Assembly: GCF_003347015.1 (NCBI RefSeq)
Contig: NZ_PNFB01000002.1
Span: 310,001-374,000, forward strand
Source of the DNA: Brachybacterium sp. YJGR34
GTDB lineage: Bacteria > Actinomycetota > Actinomycetes > Actinomycetales > Dermabacteraceae
Length of the DNA: 64,000 bases
Reading direction: 5' to 3'
Below are positions 46,923-57,392 of the stretch, piece after piece (positions within the stretch are counted from its first letter, which is position 1; every line of letters begins with the position of its first letter). The position numbers and the translations under genes were made by a program. The notes under the pieces are model-generated. The model had not been told where the DNA came from and did not search any database. It saw only the letters and a program-made list of their open reading frames with translations.

Positions 46923-47387
46923 ATGCCTGCACCCACCAAGGGCGCGCGCCTCGGCGGATCCCCCGCTCACGAGCGGATGATCCTCGCGGGACTCGCGACC
47001 GAGCTGTTCCGCCACAAGGCGATCACCACCACCGAGACCAAGGCCAAGCGCCTGCGCCCCTACGCCGAGCGCCTGGTCACCTTCGCGAAGAAGGGCGATC
47101 TGGCCTCCCGCCGTCGCGTCATGCGCACCATCCGCGACCGCGGCGTCGTCTACTCGCTGTTCGAGGAGATCGCGCCGACCTTCGCCGAGCGTCCGGGCGG
47201 CTACACCCGCATCACGAAGATCGGCCCGCGCAAGGGCGACAACGCTCCCATGGCCGTCATCGAGCTGGTCACCGAGGAGTACTCCCCGAAGCAGGCCGTC
47301 GTGAAGGAGGCCGAGGGCGCCGCCAAGAACGCCGCGCCGGCCGAGGGCGCCGAGGCTGCCGAGGGCACCGAGGACAGCAACGCCTGA
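46923..47387 (+). CDS. rplQ: 50S ribosomal protein L17
   Basis: A 154-residue protein near the tunnel exit. The core shows [40 protein letters not shown] and a C-terminal [21 protein letters not shown] 35-residue Glu/Ala-rich tail extends it beyond E. coli L17 (127). TAGGAGAAC precedes the ATG. It closes the alpha operon, and truA, which often follows, is not here. Confidence 0.98.
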   Translation: MPAPTKGARLGGSPAHERMILAGLATELFRHKAITTTETKAKRLRPYAERLVTFAKKGDLASRRRVMRTIRDRGVVYSLFEEIAPTFAERPGGYTRITKIGPRKGDNAPMAVIELVTEEYSPKQAVVKEAEGAAKNAAPAEGAEAAEGTEDSNA

Positions 47388-47407
47388 TCGTCCGAGGACG
47401 ATCGCCG

Positions 47408-47448
47408 CGAGGGCGGGTCGCCGGGGGAACCCCGACGGCCCGCCCTCG
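47408..47448 (+). terminator. alpha operon terminator
   Basis: Arms 47408-47426 and 47430-47448 pair along 19 positions with one mismatch and one G-T pair, 20 bases after rplQ. The rest of the 250-bp gap to the next gene shows no clear promoter. Confidence 0.8.
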
Positions 47449-47637
47449 TCGTCGGTCCGGACCGATTCCGATTCGTGACCCGGCAGGGCGGAGAACGGTT
47501 GCCCGTCCCGCTATCGTCACCACCGGGGGCGTGATGTCGCCAGGGCCCGATCGCGCTCGGCGGACGGCCGTGCGTGCGGGACCGATCGACGGTGCCCCCC
47601 GCTCGACGCCCTGTCCCCAGAGATCCGGAGCCGCCCC

Positions 47638-49731
47638 GTGTCCGATCGCCACGCCCTCCCCGCCCGCCCGACCCGCGTCCCGGGCGATGCATCGCCGCTC
47701 CCCGCGCGCACCGGTCCTTCGCGCCGCGCGCTGCTGGCGGCCACGGCCGTCGGTGTCCCGGTCGCGGCGGCGCTCGGCGGCGCCCCCGCCGCCGCGGATC
47801 CTGCCCGTCCCGCCGATCCGGCCGATCCCGCGGTCACGGGCGGTGAGACCCGCATCCTGGACATCCCCCTCGCCGACGCACCGCTCGTCGAGGCGGAGGG
47901 CACGGAGGTGCGAGAGCTGGCGCAGCAGCCTGCCACCATGGTCGGGGTGACCTGGCCGGCGGACGTCGAGGCCCCGGAGGTGCAGGCGCGCGGCCTGCTC
48001 GCCGAGGACGGCGGCTGGTCGCCGTGGTGCCCGCTCGAGCCCGCCGAGGATCCCGAGACCGGGGAGCTCGCGACCGGCACCGAGGTCGCCTGGATGGGTG
48101 ACGTGACGGGCCTGCAGATCCGGGCGGAGCTGGACGGCAGCGACGTCTCCGAGGTGCTCACCGCGCATGTCGTGACCACCTCGCAGGCCGCCCTCGACGA
48201 GCAGGTCGACCAGCTCGAGGAGGAGGCCGGGACCGAGCCGCAGCAGCAGCCTGCCCTGCGGTCCGCGAGCACGGCCGCCAATCCGGCCACACCGGCGCTG
48301 GGCCCGGGCGCCCCGAGCTATGTCAGTCGGGCCTCCTGGGGCGCCGACGAGTCCGTGGTCCGCGGGACGCGCGGGGCCGAGCGGCTGAAGGCCGTGGTCA
48401 TCCACCACTCCGCCGGCACCAACGACTACAGCGCGACCCAGTCCGCCCAGATCCTCCGCGGCATCCACGCGTATCACACCCGCACGCTGGGCTGGGCGGA
48501 CATCGGCTACAACCTCCTCGTGGACCGCTACGGCCGGATCTTCGAGGGCCGCAGCGGGGGCCTGCACCGCTCGATCATCGGCGCCCATGCCTACGGCTTC
48601 AACACCGGCTCCTTCGGCGTGTGCGTGATGGGGGACCACACCGCGCGCACCGTCCCGGCGGCCACCCGCACCGCGCTCTCCCGGATCGTGGCCTGGAAGC
48701 TGCTGAGCACCTTCACCACGAGCACCTCCGTCGCCGCCTCCTGGACCCCGGGCAGCGGCACCCGCTTCCCCGCGGGCACGCCCGTCTCGCTCCCGGTGGT
48801 GCTGGGCCACCGCGACGTCAACTACACCGAGTGCCCGGGCCGCAGCCTCTACGACCAGCTCGGCACGATCCGCCGTGAGGCGCAGGGCTACCTCGACTCG
48901 GGCTGGCGTGAGCATCTGCTCGCCTTCGAAGGCGCCGGCGGCGGCGCGGCGCTGGGCACCGTGGTCAAGGGCGCGCACCGCACCGGCGGCTACACCGCGA
49001 CCGTGCTCACCTCGGGTCTGGTGCTCCAGGAGAGCGGCGACGCCCGCGGCTACGCGACGCCGATGGCCGCGCAGTGGCGGGCCTCGTGGGGACGGCCGTC
49101 CTCCGCCGCCTTCACCCGCGAGACCCAGACCGTGCAGCGCTTCGAGCAGGGTGCCGCGGTCGAGATGGGCGGACGGGTCGTCTTCCACGACTCCCGCTTC
49201 ATCGACGTCCCGCCGGATCTCATGTTCCGCGCCGAGATCGAGCAGCTCGCCGCGCGCGGCATCACCACGGGGTGGCCCGACGGCACCTACCGGCCGCTCT
49301 CGCCCATCCAGCGCGACGCGATGGCGGTCTTCATCTACCGCAGCATGGGCTCGCCCTCCTTCTCCCCGCCCTCGCGCTCCCCGTTCCGGGACATGCCCCG
49401 GGACCGCATGTACTACCGCGAGATCACCTGGGCGCATGCCCAGGGCATCGTCGAGGGGTGGCCGGACGGCACCTTCCGTCCCACCGCGTCGATCGAGCGC
49501 GGCGCCCTGGCCGCCTTCCTGTACCGTGCCTCCGGGAAGCCCGCGTCCGGGACCTCGAGCCCCTTCCGGGACGTCCCGTCGAACCACCAGTTCGCACGGG
49601 AGATCACCTGGCTGGCGGACACGGGGATCACCACCGGATGGCCCGACGGCACGTTCCGGCCGCGGGCGCCGATCGGCCGTGACGCGATGGCGGCCTTCAT
49701 GATCCGCTGGATGGAGCATCGCGGGATCTGA
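47638..49731 (+). CDS. Secreted N-acetylmuramoyl-L-alanine amidase with three SLH repeats
   Basis: A 697-residue cell-wall protein. A twin-arginine-like RRALLAATAVGVPVAAAL and APAAAD signal is in the first 55 residues. The amidase-2/PGRP domain (about 227-414) has VVIHHSAG (zinc His), WADIGYNLLVDRYGRIFEGR, and GHRDVNYTECPG (second zinc His and Cys), so it should cut the muramoyl-L-alanine bond of peptidoglycan. Three S-layer homology repeats close the protein (about 520-575, 582-635, 641-697), each with an ITxGWPDGTxRP core. SLH domains bind pyruvylated wall polymer. GTG 47638 is chosen for CGGAG upstream. Confidence 0.9.
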   Translation: MSDRHALPARPTRVPGDASPLPARTGPSRRALLAATAVGVPVAAALGGAPAAADPARPADPADPAVTGGETRILDIPLADAPLVEAEGTEVRELAQQPATMVGVTWPADVEAPEVQARGLLAEDGGWSPWCPLEPAEDPETGELATGTEVAWMGDVTGLQIRAELDGSDVSEVLTAHVVTTSQAALDEQVDQLEEEAGTEPQQQPALRSASTAANPATPALGPGAPSYVSRASWGADESVVRGTRGAERLKAVVIHHSAGTNDYSATQSAQILRGIHAYHTRTLGWADIGYNLLVDRYGRIFEGRSGGLHRSIIGAHAYGFNTGSFGVCVMGDHTARTVPAATRTALSRIVAWKLLSTFTTSTSVAASWTPGSGTRFPAGTPVSLPVVLGHRDVNYTECPGRSLYDQLGTIRREAQGYLDSGWREHLLAFEGAGGGAALGTVVKGAHRTGGYTATVLTSGLVLQESGDARGYATPMAAQWRASWGRPSSAAFTRETQTVQRFEQGAAVEMGGRVVFHDSRFIDVPPDLMFRAEIEQLAARGITTGWPDGTYRPLSPIQRDAMAVFIYRSMGSPSFSPPSRSPFRDMPRDRMYYREITWAHAQGIVEGWPDGTFRPTASIERGALAAFLYRASGKPASGTSSPFRDVPSNHQFAREITWLADTGITTGWPDGTFRPRAPIGRDAMAAFMIRWMEHRGI

Positions 49732-49766
49732 CCGGGGACGGTCCGGCCCGCCGGAGAGGAGCTGCG

Positions 49767-52100
49767 GTGAGGGTCGCCCTGCTGTGCGATGTCGATCAGA
49801 CCGTCTACCACGTCGGTGACGAGGCGATCGCGACGATGAGCGCCGCCCGCCTGGAGGCGCGCGGCGTCGAGGTGGTGCGCATCTCGCGCCACGAGAAGTA
49901 CGGGCCGGGCGGCACCGCCCCGGCGGCGAGCATCCCGGCGCTGACCTTCCCGTGGCCGCTCGAGGACCGTGCCCGCTATCTCGGGGAGATCCGCCGTGTG
50001 CTCGCCGGTGATCGCGGCGCGCTCCCCGCGGAGGACAAGCTCTTCGGGATCATCGAGCAGCTGCGCGCCGTGGACGCCCTGGTGATCGGGGGCGGCGGCA
50101 GTCTCACCTCCCGCTACGGCTGGCTGCTCGACGAGCGCCTGGCGACGGCGCTGGTGGCCCGCGCGCTCGGGAAGCCGGTGGTGCTCACCGGGCAGAGCCT
50201 GGGCCCCGAGCTCACCGACGCCGATCGCGAGAGCGTGGGGGAGCTGCTGGACCTGTGCACCCTGGTGGGGCTGCGGGACGCGGGCAGCGCGCGCCGCGCG
50301 CGGGCGCTGCGGCCCGGGCACCCCGCCCTCGTGCACACCGCGGACGACGCCACCGGCATCGGTCTGGCGGAGGGGAGCGCGGCTCCGGACCCCGAGCTGC
50401 TCAGCGTCACCCTGGGCGGGGACGGCGAGCCCTTCCCGCGCGAGGACTACGTCGCCGTGGTCTGCGCGGTGATCGAGCAGCTCGTCGAGCGCACCGGCGC
50501 GCGCGTCGAGCTGGTCCCGCACATGGCCGATCCCGACGTCGGCGGCGGCGACCTGGCGCTGCACGCCGAGGTCGCCGAGCGCCTGCGCGTCCCGTCGACG
50601 GTGCTCCCGATCGAGCCGGACACGGTCTCCGCCGCTCGCACCACCGCCGCGGCCTGGGTGATCACCACGCGCTTCCACCCGGTGGTCTTCGGCGCCGCCG
50701 CCGGGTCCTCCGTGCTGGCCCTGCCCCTGAACCGCTACGGCGCCTCCCGCATGGACGGCGCCCTTCGCACCGCGGGGCTGGCCGGGGGCGCGGTGCCGCT
50801 CGCCGCGCTGTGGGACCCGCGGACCGGGGGCGCCTCGGACCTGGTCGGCCCCGTGGCCGAGGCCCTGGTGGCCGGCCGGGAGGCCGAGACCGCCGCGCTC
50901 GCGGGCCGCCGTCCCCGACTGCTCGGCGCGGTCGAGGACTGGTGGGACCGTGTGGTCCGGTCCCTGGACGGCACGGTCCCGGAGGACCTCGAGGACCCGC
51001 GCGGCGCCGGCATCGAGCCCGTGCAGCGCTGGGAGCCCGCGCTGCGTGCGCAGCTCGCCCCCTGGACCCGCACCGTCGGGAGCGCGGGGTCGGCGGCCGG
51101 CGCCGCGGCGGCCGGCCCGTCGGCCGCGATCATCCTGCGCACCCGCGACCGGCCCCGCCTGCTGGACCGTGCCGTCCAGGACGTGCTCGCCCAGACCCGG
51201 CAGGACTGGGAGCTGGTGATCGTCGACGACGCCGGCGACGCCGCCGCGGTCGATGCGCTCGCGGCCCGCTACGCCGCCGAGGCCGACGGCCGGGTCCGGG
51301 TGATCCACCGGGCGCGCTCGACCGGGATGGAGGCGGCCAGCAACCACGGCCTGCGCGAGAGCACGGCGGCGGCCGTGGTGCTCCATGACGACGACGACAC
51401 CTGGCACCCGACCTTCCTGCAGGAGACGCTCGCGCACCTGGACGCCCATCCCGAGCAGGACGCCGTGGTGGTGCGCACGCTGATCGTGCATGAGCACGAG
51501 ACGCCCACGGGCTTCGTCGAGGACGAGATCTTCCCCTCCTGGCCCGAGCTGGAGGGCGTCCGGCTGCTCGACTATCTCGCGGTGAACCGCCACGTGCCGA
51601 TCGCCATGCTGCACCGGCGGAGCGTCCACGAGATCGTGGGGCCCTACGACGAGTCCCTGCCCGTCGTGGGCGACTACGCCTTCCACCTCGAGCTGCTGCA
51701 GCACGGGGAGGTGGGCTTCCTCGACCGCCCGCTCGCCCAGTGGCGGCAGCGGCCCACCGCCGTGGGCGCCGGCAGCAACTCGATGTACGCGCTCGCCGGC
51801 GGGCATCGGCACTACGACGCCGTGCTGGCCGAGCGGCATCTGCAGCGCTGGACCGCCGAGCACGGCCTCGGGCTGCCGATGTTCCTGTCCCGGACCACCG
51901 AGACCCTGGTGGGGCGCAGCGAGGAGCGGATCCTCGAGGAGCTGCGCGCCCTGCGCGAGGAGGTGCTCCGGCTCGAGCGGACCCTCGAGCGCCGGGACCC
52001 TGTGCGCCTCGCCGCCGGTGCGGCACGTCGTGCGCGCCGCGCGGCGCGACGGGCGCTGGACGGGGGACGCCGGCGGCTGCCGTCCCGCCGCGAGCGCTGA
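49767..52100 (+). CDS. Fused polysaccharide pyruvyltransferase and family 2 glycosyltransferase
   Basis: A 777-residue two-enzyme protein. Residues 1 to about 380 form a pyruvyltransferase of the CsaB/WcaK family, with GGGGSLTSRYGW near 107, LVGLRDAGSARRA and TTRFHPVVFGAAAGSSVLAL near 300; such enzymes add ketal pyruvate to wall sugars. After an Ala/Gly linker (about 430-450) comes a GT-A domain with AIILRTRDRPRLLDRAVQDV, VIVDDAGD and the metal-binding HDDDDTW near 538. The tail is strongly basic. GTG 49767 follows GGAGAGGAG. It begins 35 bp after the SLH amidase, suggesting a joint role in surface anchoring. Confidence 0.87.
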   Translation: MRVALLCDVDQTVYHVGDEAIATMSAARLEARGVEVVRISRHEKYGPGGTAPAASIPALTFPWPLEDRARYLGEIRRVLAGDRGALPAEDKLFGIIEQLRAVDALVIGGGGSLTSRYGWLLDERLATALVARALGKPVVLTGQSLGPELTDADRESVGELLDLCTLVGLRDAGSARRARALRPGHPALVHTADDATGIGLAEGSAAPDPELLSVTLGGDGEPFPREDYVAVVCAVIEQLVERTGARVELVPHMADPDVGGGDLALHAEVAERLRVPSTVLPIEPDTVSAARTTAAAWVITTRFHPVVFGAAAGSSVLALPLNRYGASRMDGALRTAGLAGGAVPLAALWDPRTGGASDLVGPVAEALVAGREAETAALAGRRPRLLGAVEDWWDRVVRSLDGTVPEDLEDPRGAGIEPVQRWEPALRAQLAPWTRTVGSAGSAAGAAAAGPSAAIILRTRDRPRLLDRAVQDVLAQTRQDWELVIVDDAGDAAAVDALAARYAAEADGRVRVIHRARSTGMEAASNHGLRESTAAAVVLHDDDDTWHPTFLQETLAHLDAHPEQDAVVVRTLIVHEHETPTGFVEDEIFPSWPELEGVRLLDYLAVNRHVPIAMLHRRSVHEIVGPYDESLPVVGDYAFHLELLQHGEVGFLDRPLAQWRQRPTAVGAGSNSMYALAGGHRHYDAVLAERHLQRWTAEHGLGLPMFLSRTTETLVGRSEERILEELRALREEVLRLERTLERRDPVRLAAGAARRARRAARRALDGGRRRLPSRRER

Positions 52101-52119
52101 GGCCCGCGGCGGGGGCGGC

Positions 52120-54489
52120 TCAGCCGAAGTGGCGGGGGAGGGTTCCCTCGCGCAGCGCCCGCAGCGTGGTCACCGCGAAGCGGTCCACGCCGGCGATCTC
52201 GAGGGCGTCGCCGCCGGTGGTGCCGAGGCGCAGCACCGGCACGCCGTGCTCGGCGGCGAGCGCCGCGAGGCGCTCCTCGTGCTCGGCCGGCACCGCGACC
52301 AGCGCCCGGGCCTGGGACTCGGAGAACAGGGCGGTCGCGAGGTCCACGCCGTCGCGCTCGAGCAGCGGCGCGAGGTCCACGCGGGCCCCGGTGCGCGGGG
52401 ACTCCTCCGCGCCGAAGCGGGTCGCGGCCTCGACCAGCGCCTGGGCGAGGCCGCCCTCGGAGAGGTCGTGGGAGGCGGCTGCCAGACCCTCCGCGGCGGC
52501 GGCGATGAGCACCTGGGCCAGGGAGCGCTCGGCCGCGAGATCGACCTGCGGGGGCATTCCGCCGAGGTGATCGTGGGCCACCTGCGCCCAGGCGGAGCCG
52601 GAGAGCTCCTCCCTGGTGGTGCCCAGCAGCAGCACCGTCAGCCCCTCCTCCTGCCAGCCGGAGGGGACGCGACGGGCGACGTCCTCCAGCACGCCCAGCA
52701 CGCCGACCACGGGCGTGGGGTGGATCGCGGAGTCGATGCGGCCGCTCTCGCCGGTCGAGTTGTACAGCGAGACGTTGCCGCCGGTGACGGGGACCTCGAG
52801 GGTCTCGCAGGCCTCGGCGAGGCCGCCGATCGCCTCGACCAGCTGCCACATGGGGCCCGGGTCCTCGGGGGAGCCGAAGTTCAGGCAGTCGGTGATCGCC
52901 AGCGGCACCGCGCCGGAGGCGGCGACATTGCGATAGGCCTCCGCGAGCGCGAGCTGCGCGCCGGTGCGGGGGTCGAGCTTGGTGTAGCGGCCGTTGGCGT
53001 CGGTCGCCAGTGCCACGCCGCGGCCGGTGGTCTCGTCCACGCGGACCACGCCGGCATCGTCCGGCATGGACAGCGCGGTGTTGCCGCCCACGTAGCGGTC
53101 GTACTGGTCGGTGACCCAGGAGGCGGAGGCGAGGTTCGGGGAGGCGATGAGGGTGCGCAGCGTCTCGGCGAGCTCCTCGGCGCTCTGCGGGCGGGGGAGT
53201 GCCTCGGCGGTATCGGCCTGCAGGGCGTCCTGCCAGTCGGGACGGGCGTAGGGCCGGTCGTAGACGGGGCCGTCGACGGCGACGGTCGCGGGATCCACGT
53301 CCACGATGCGGTGGCCGTCGTGGTCGATGGTGAGGCGGCCGTCGCCGGTGACCTCGCCGATCACCGCGGCCTCCACGTCCCACTTCTCCGCGATCGCCTG
53401 GAACTCGGCGAGCTTCTCGGGACGGACCACGGCCATCATCCGCTCCTGCGACTCGCTCATGAGGATCTCGCCGGCGGTGAGGGTGGGATCGCGCAGCAGC
53501 ACGTTCTCGAGGTCGATGTGCATGCCCGAGCGGCCGTTGGCGGCCAGCTCGCTGGTGGCGCAGGAGATGCCGGCGGCGCCCAGGTCCTGGATGCCCTCGA
53601 CGGTGCCGGCGGCGAACAGCTCGAGGCAGCACTCGATGAGGACCTTCTCCATGAAGGGGTCGCCCACCTGGACGCTGGGCCGCTTGACGGGGCCGCCCTC
53701 GTCGAAGGTCTCCGAGGCGAGGATCGAGGCGCCGCCGATGCCGTCGCCGCCGGTGCGGGCGCCGAAGAGCACCACCTGGTTGCCGGGCCCCGTGGCGGAG
53801 GCGAGGTGGATGTCCTCATGACGCAGCACGCCCAGGCAGAGGGCGTTGACCAGGGGGTTGGTCTGATATGCGGCGTCGAAGACGGTCTCGCCGCCGATAT
53901 TGGGCAGGCCCAGGGAGTTTCCGTAGCCGCCCACGCCGGAGACCACGCCGTGGACCACCCGCTGGGTGTCCGGGTGGTCGATCGCGCCGAAGCGCAGCTG
54001 GTCCATGACCGCGACCGGCCGCGCGCCCATCGAGATGATGTCTCGGACGATGCCGCCCACGCCCGTGGCCGCGCCCTGGTACGGCTCGACGTAGGAGGGG
54101 TGGTTGTGGGACTCGACCTTGAAGGTCACCGCCCAGCCGTCGCCGATGTCGACCACGCCGGCGTTCTCGCCCATGCCCACCAGCAGCTTCTCCCGCATCG
54201 CCTCGGTGGTGTGCTGGCCGAAGGTGCTCAGATGGCGCTTGGAGGACTTGTAGGAGCAGTGCTCGGACCACATGACCGAGTACATGGCGAGCTCCGCGTT
54301 GGTGGGGCGGCGCCCCAGGATCTCCCGGATGCTCGCGTACTCGTCCTCCTTGAGGCCGAGCGCCGCGTACGGCTGCTCCTGGTCCGGCGTGGCGGCGGCG
54401 GACTCGACCGTGTCGACGTCCGCGGGCCGGCCGTGCGGGGTGGTGGGGGCGGTCTCAGCGGTCATCGCGGGTTCGGATCCGTTCGTCAC
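52120..54489 (-). CDS. purL: Phosphoribosylformylglycinamidine synthase subunit PurL
   Basis: A 789-residue small-type PurL that, with PurQ and PurS, converts FGAR to FGAM in purine synthesis using ATP and ammonia from glutamine. The N-terminus has [19 protein letters not shown] with the active-site histidine, then [20 protein letters not shown] and [16 protein letters not shown]. Two ATP-grasp-unlike AIRS halves follow, as usual. The start is uncertain: GTG 54489 gives the full frame, ATG 54465 would drop eight residues. purQ and purS are not adjacent. It converges with the pyruvyltransferase gene over 19 bp. Confidence 0.95.
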   Translation of the reverse strand: MTNGSEPAMTAETAPTTPHGRPADVDTVESAAATPDQEQPYAALGLKEDEYASIREILGRRPTNAELAMYSVMWSEHCSYKSSKRHLSTFGQHTTEAMREKLLVGMGENAGVVDIGDGWAVTFKVESHNHPSYVEPYQGAATGVGGIVRDIISMGARPVAVMDQLRFGAIDHPDTQRVVHGVVSGVGGYGNSLGLPNIGGETVFDAAYQTNPLVNALCLGVLRHEDIHLASATGPGNQVVLFGARTGGDGIGGASILASETFDEGGPVKRPSVQVGDPFMEKVLIECCLELFAAGTVEGIQDLGAAGISCATSELAANGRSGMHIDLENVLLRDPTLTAGEILMSESQERMMAVVRPEKLAEFQAIAEKWDVEAAVIGEVTGDGRLTIDHDGHRIVDVDPATVAVDGPVYDRPYARPDWQDALQADTAEALPRPQSAEELAETLRTLIASPNLASASWVTDQYDRYVGGNTALSMPDDAGVVRVDETTGRGVALATDANGRYTKLDPRTGAQLALAEAYRNVAASGAVPLAITDCLNFGSPEDPGPMWQLVEAIGGLAEACETLEVPVTGGNVSLYNSTGESGRIDSAIHPTPVVGVLGVLEDVARRVPSGWQEEGLTVLLLGTTREELSGSAWAQVAHDHLGGMPPQVDLAAERSLAQVLIAAAAEGLAAASHDLSEGGLAQALVEAATRFGAEESPRTGARVDLAPLLERDGVDLATALFSESQARALVAVPAEHEERLAALAAEHGVPVLRLGTTGGDALEIAGVDRFAVTTLRALREGTLPRHFG

Positions 54490-54609
54490 GAGGGCGGGGG
54501 CAGGGCGGACCCGGCGAGGGTCCGGCGCGGTGCCCCCAGTCTACGATCGCGGGCGGCGCGCGAGCGGCCCGGTGCGGCGCGGTGAGACCGGGACCTCGCG
54601 CCCCGCGGC

Positions 54610-56763
54610 TCAGGCTCCGCGCCGGGCGGCCTTCTCCCGGTCCCGCAGCACCTTCTCGCTGACCGGCGCGGTCGAGCTCGCGCGCTGGGCGCGGGCGTGC
54701 TCGGCCGCCTCGTCCTGCCGCTCCCGCTCGCCGCCCAGGGCGATCGGTGCGCGCACGTGCCCGGGGCGGATGTCGAAGGCGGCGACCAGATCCAGCACAT
54801 GGGGGCGCAGCCGCCACAGCAGGCGACGCAGATCGGTGCCGATCTGCCGGCCGCGCTGCGCGGAGATCATGCCGCTGAGCAGGAACCAGGCCAGATCGTC
54901 CTCGATCGCGGTGAGGCCGAAGAGGTCCCGCACGTCGGTGAGCACCGCACGGCTGCCCTCGTCCTCGATCGCCGCGATCCCCGCGGTGAAGGCGCGCCAG
55001 CGCACCAGGTCGGCGTGGGCCCGGGCCGCCTCGAGCATCTCCACCTGGTGCTTGTTGACCTCGGCGGCGGCGTCGGCCGGGCTCATCCGCGCGGTGGGGC
55101 GCAGGGCGAGCGCCACCTCCTCGACCTTGACCCGGGCGCGATCGGCGAGCAGCTGCTCCTGGAACTCCGCCTGGCGCATCGAGTCGAAGGCGCGCCGGGG
55201 GCTTCCGCGATCGGCGATGTCCTGACCCAGCCGCGCCCAGGGGGTGTGGCGCTTGGCCAGCACCTCCGCCCGCTGGGCGATGAAGCGGCCGATCCCGGCG
55301 CGGTCCACGCTGCGCAGCTCCGAGGTGTAGTCGCTCAGCAGGCGCTTGGCCACCAGCTGCAGCAGGACCGTGTTGTCCCCCTCGAAGGTCGCGTAGACGT
55401 CGAGGTCCTGGTGCAGGCCCACCAGCTGGTTCTCCGCCATGAAACCGGCGCCGCCGCAGGCCTCGCGGCACTCCTGGATGGTGTCTAGCGCAAGGCGGGT
55501 GGAGGTGGGCTTGAGCGCCGCGGCGAGGGTCTCGAGGTCCTCGCGCGCGGCGGGGGAGTCGCCGCGGCCGGAGAAGACGTCGTCGAAGGCCTGCAGCAGC
55601 TGCTCGTGGGCGAAGGCGCCGGCGTAGGTCGCGGCGAGCCGGGGCAGCAGGCGGTGCAGATGCGTCTGGTAGTCCATCAGCACCGTCTCCTCTGTGGGAT
55701 CGGCGGCGGTGAACTGGCGGCGCTGGGTGGCGTAGGTGATCGCGATGTGGAGGGCCAGCTGACTGGCGCGGATCGCGGAGCCGTCCAGGGAGACCCGGCC
55801 CTGCACCAGCGTGCCCAGCATCGTGAAGAAGCGCCGCCCGGGGGATTCGATCGGGGAGGTGTACGTGCCGTCGGCGGCGACGTTCCCGTAGCGGTTCAGC
55901 AGGTGGGTGCGGGGCACGCGGACGTGGTCGAAGGCGAGGCGGCCGTTGTCGATCCCGTTCAGTCCGCCCTTGGGGCCGTCGTCCTCGCTCGCGACCCCCG
56001 GCAGCAGCTCGCCCTCGGCGTCGCGCACGGGCACGTAGAAGCAGTGGACGCCGTGGTCCACGCCGCGGGTGATGAGCCGCGCGAAGACGGTCGCGGCGCG
56101 TGCGTGCAGCGCCGCGTTGCCCAGGAACTCCTTCCACGCGGCGCGGATGGGGGTGTTCAGGACCCATTCCTCGGTCGCGGGATCGTAGGTGGCGGTGGTG
56201 GCCAGGGACTGCACGTCGGAGCCGTGGCCGATCTCGGTCATCGCGAAGGCCCCCGGGGTCTCGAGGCTCATGGCGTCCGGCACCCAGGCGCGCTGCTGCT
56301 CCTCGTTGCCCAGCTGCACGATCGCGGAGGTGAACAGCCCCCACTGCACGCCCGCCTTGATCTGCAGCGAGGGGTCGGCGACGACCAGCTCCTCGAAGGC
56401 GGCGACGTTGGCACCGTTGTCGTTGGGGCCGCCCAGGTGCTCGGGCAGCATCGGCAGGGAGACCTCCTCCTCGGCGAGGAGGTGGAGCTGGCCGAGCACG
56501 CGCTCGCGGTGCTCGGCCACGGTCGCGTCCAGCGGCCGGTGCAGCGCGGGACGCGCCGCCCGCTCCCGCGCGGCGCGGCGGGTGTCGGCCCAGCGGCCCA
56601 GCAGCGCCTCGGAGACCATCTCGACGTCGAGGCGGTCGGCGCCGCCGGGCGGCACCGCGAGGGGGCCGGTGGGGGTCTCGGACGAGGTGCCCGCCTCCCG
56701 GCTCTCCTCGGCGGGGGTGCCCGGTGCGGGGGCGGTGGTCGATGCGGGGGCGTCGGTCCTCAT
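54610..56763 (-). CDS. Acyl-CoA oxidase/dehydrogenase family flavoprotein
   Basis: A 717-residue FAD enzyme for the first oxidation step of beta-oxidation. The central acyl-CoA dehydrogenase fold has FAMTEIGHGSDVQSL, DNGRLAFDHVRVPRTHLLNR and SAIRASQLALHIAITYATQRR. The C-terminal part has CREACGGAGFMAENQLVGLH and LDVYATFEGDNTVLLQLVAK, closer to acyl-CoA oxidases than to short dehydrogenases. Whether oxygen or ETF accepts electrons cannot be told. The first 45 residues are Ala/Pro/Thr-rich and probably disordered. Its start overlaps the stop of the TetR gene, so they are coupled. Confidence 0.88.
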   Translation of the reverse strand: MRTDAPASTTAPAPGTPAEESREAGTSSETPTGPLAVPPGGADRLDVEMVSEALLGRWADTRRAARERAARPALHRPLDATVAEHRERVLGQLHLLAEEEVSLPMLPEHLGGPNDNGANVAAFEELVVADPSLQIKAGVQWGLFTSAIVQLGNEEQQRAWVPDAMSLETPGAFAMTEIGHGSDVQSLATTATYDPATEEWVLNTPIRAAWKEFLGNAALHARAATVFARLITRGVDHGVHCFYVPVRDAEGELLPGVASEDDGPKGGLNGIDNGRLAFDHVRVPRTHLLNRYGNVAADGTYTSPIESPGRRFFTMLGTLVQGRVSLDGSAIRASQLALHIAITYATQRRQFTAADPTEETVLMDYQTHLHRLLPRLAATYAGAFAHEQLLQAFDDVFSGRGDSPAAREDLETLAAALKPTSTRLALDTIQECREACGGAGFMAENQLVGLHQDLDVYATFEGDNTVLLQLVAKRLLSDYTSELRSVDRAGIGRFIAQRAEVLAKRHTPWARLGQDIADRGSPRRAFDSMRQAEFQEQLLADRARVKVEEVALALRPTARMSPADAAAEVNKHQVEMLEAARAHADLVRWRAFTAGIAAIEDEGSRAVLTDVRDLFGLTAIEDDLAWFLLSGMISAQRGRQIGTDLRRLLWRLRPHVLDLVAAFDIRPGHVRAPIALGGERERQDEAAEHARAQRASSTAPVSEKVLRDREKAARRGA

Positions 56764-57383
56764 GCGTTCAGTCCCTTCATGAGCCAGGTGACCAGGTGGG
56801 CCACCAGCTGATCGGAGGTGAGAGGGGCGGGGCCGTCGCCGGCGGCGGCCTCGTGCTCGGTCATCCAGGTGTCCACGGCCCGCTCCACGAAGCCGACGGC
56901 CCCGTGCGCCCAGACCTGGGGGGCCGGGGTCTGCTCCGGCAGGAAGGTCGTGACCAGGCGGGAGACGGCGCCGAGGAAGTGGTTCAGCCCGTCGCTGGGC
57001 CGGGTGACGAAGCGGTAGACGCCGGGGGAGCGCTGCGCGGTCTCGACGTAGGCGCGGATCATCGCGTGGAGGCGCTCGTCCGGATCCGGCTCCCGGCCGA
57101 CGGCGTCCTCGAGGGACCGCATCTCGGCGAGCAGCTTCTCGTGCATGGTGCCCAGGATGCTGCGGCCCAGCTCGCGCTGGAGGTGGGCCTTGTCCTCGAA
57201 GTAGCGGTAGACGATGGACTTCGAGGTGCCGGAGGCTGCGGCGATGTCCTCCATGGTCACGTCGGGGCCCTGCTCATGGATCAGGTGCCGGGCCACGTCC
57301 AGCAGCTCGGCACGGCGCTGCGCCCGGTGGCGCTCCCAGCGCGCCGAGCGTCCGTCCACGGGGGCTTGCGTCGTCGCGTTCAC
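56760..57383 (-). CDS. TetR-family transcriptional regulator
   Basis: A 207-residue repressor-type protein. The N-terminal helix-turn-helix (about 22-70) includes VTMEDIAAASGTSKSIVYRY; the ligand-binding C-terminal domain is variable as usual. It is transcribed leftward with the acyl-CoA oxidase and is divergent from the thiolase gene, so it probably controls both arms of the lipid-degradation block in response to an acyl-CoA. The start at 57383 leaves an 80-bp intergenic control region. Confidence 0.9.
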   Translation of the reverse strand: MNATTQAPVDGRSARWERHRAQRRAELLDVARHLIHEQGPDVTMEDIAAASGTSKSIVYRYFEDKAHLQRELGRSILGTMHEKLLAEMRSLEDAVGREPDPDERLHAMIRAYVETAQRSPGVYRFVTRPSDGLNHFLGAVSRLVTTFLPEQTPAPQVWAHGAVGFVERAVDTWMTEHEAAAGDGPAPLTSDQLVAHLVTWLMKGLNA

Positions 57384-57392
57384 GGAACCTAG

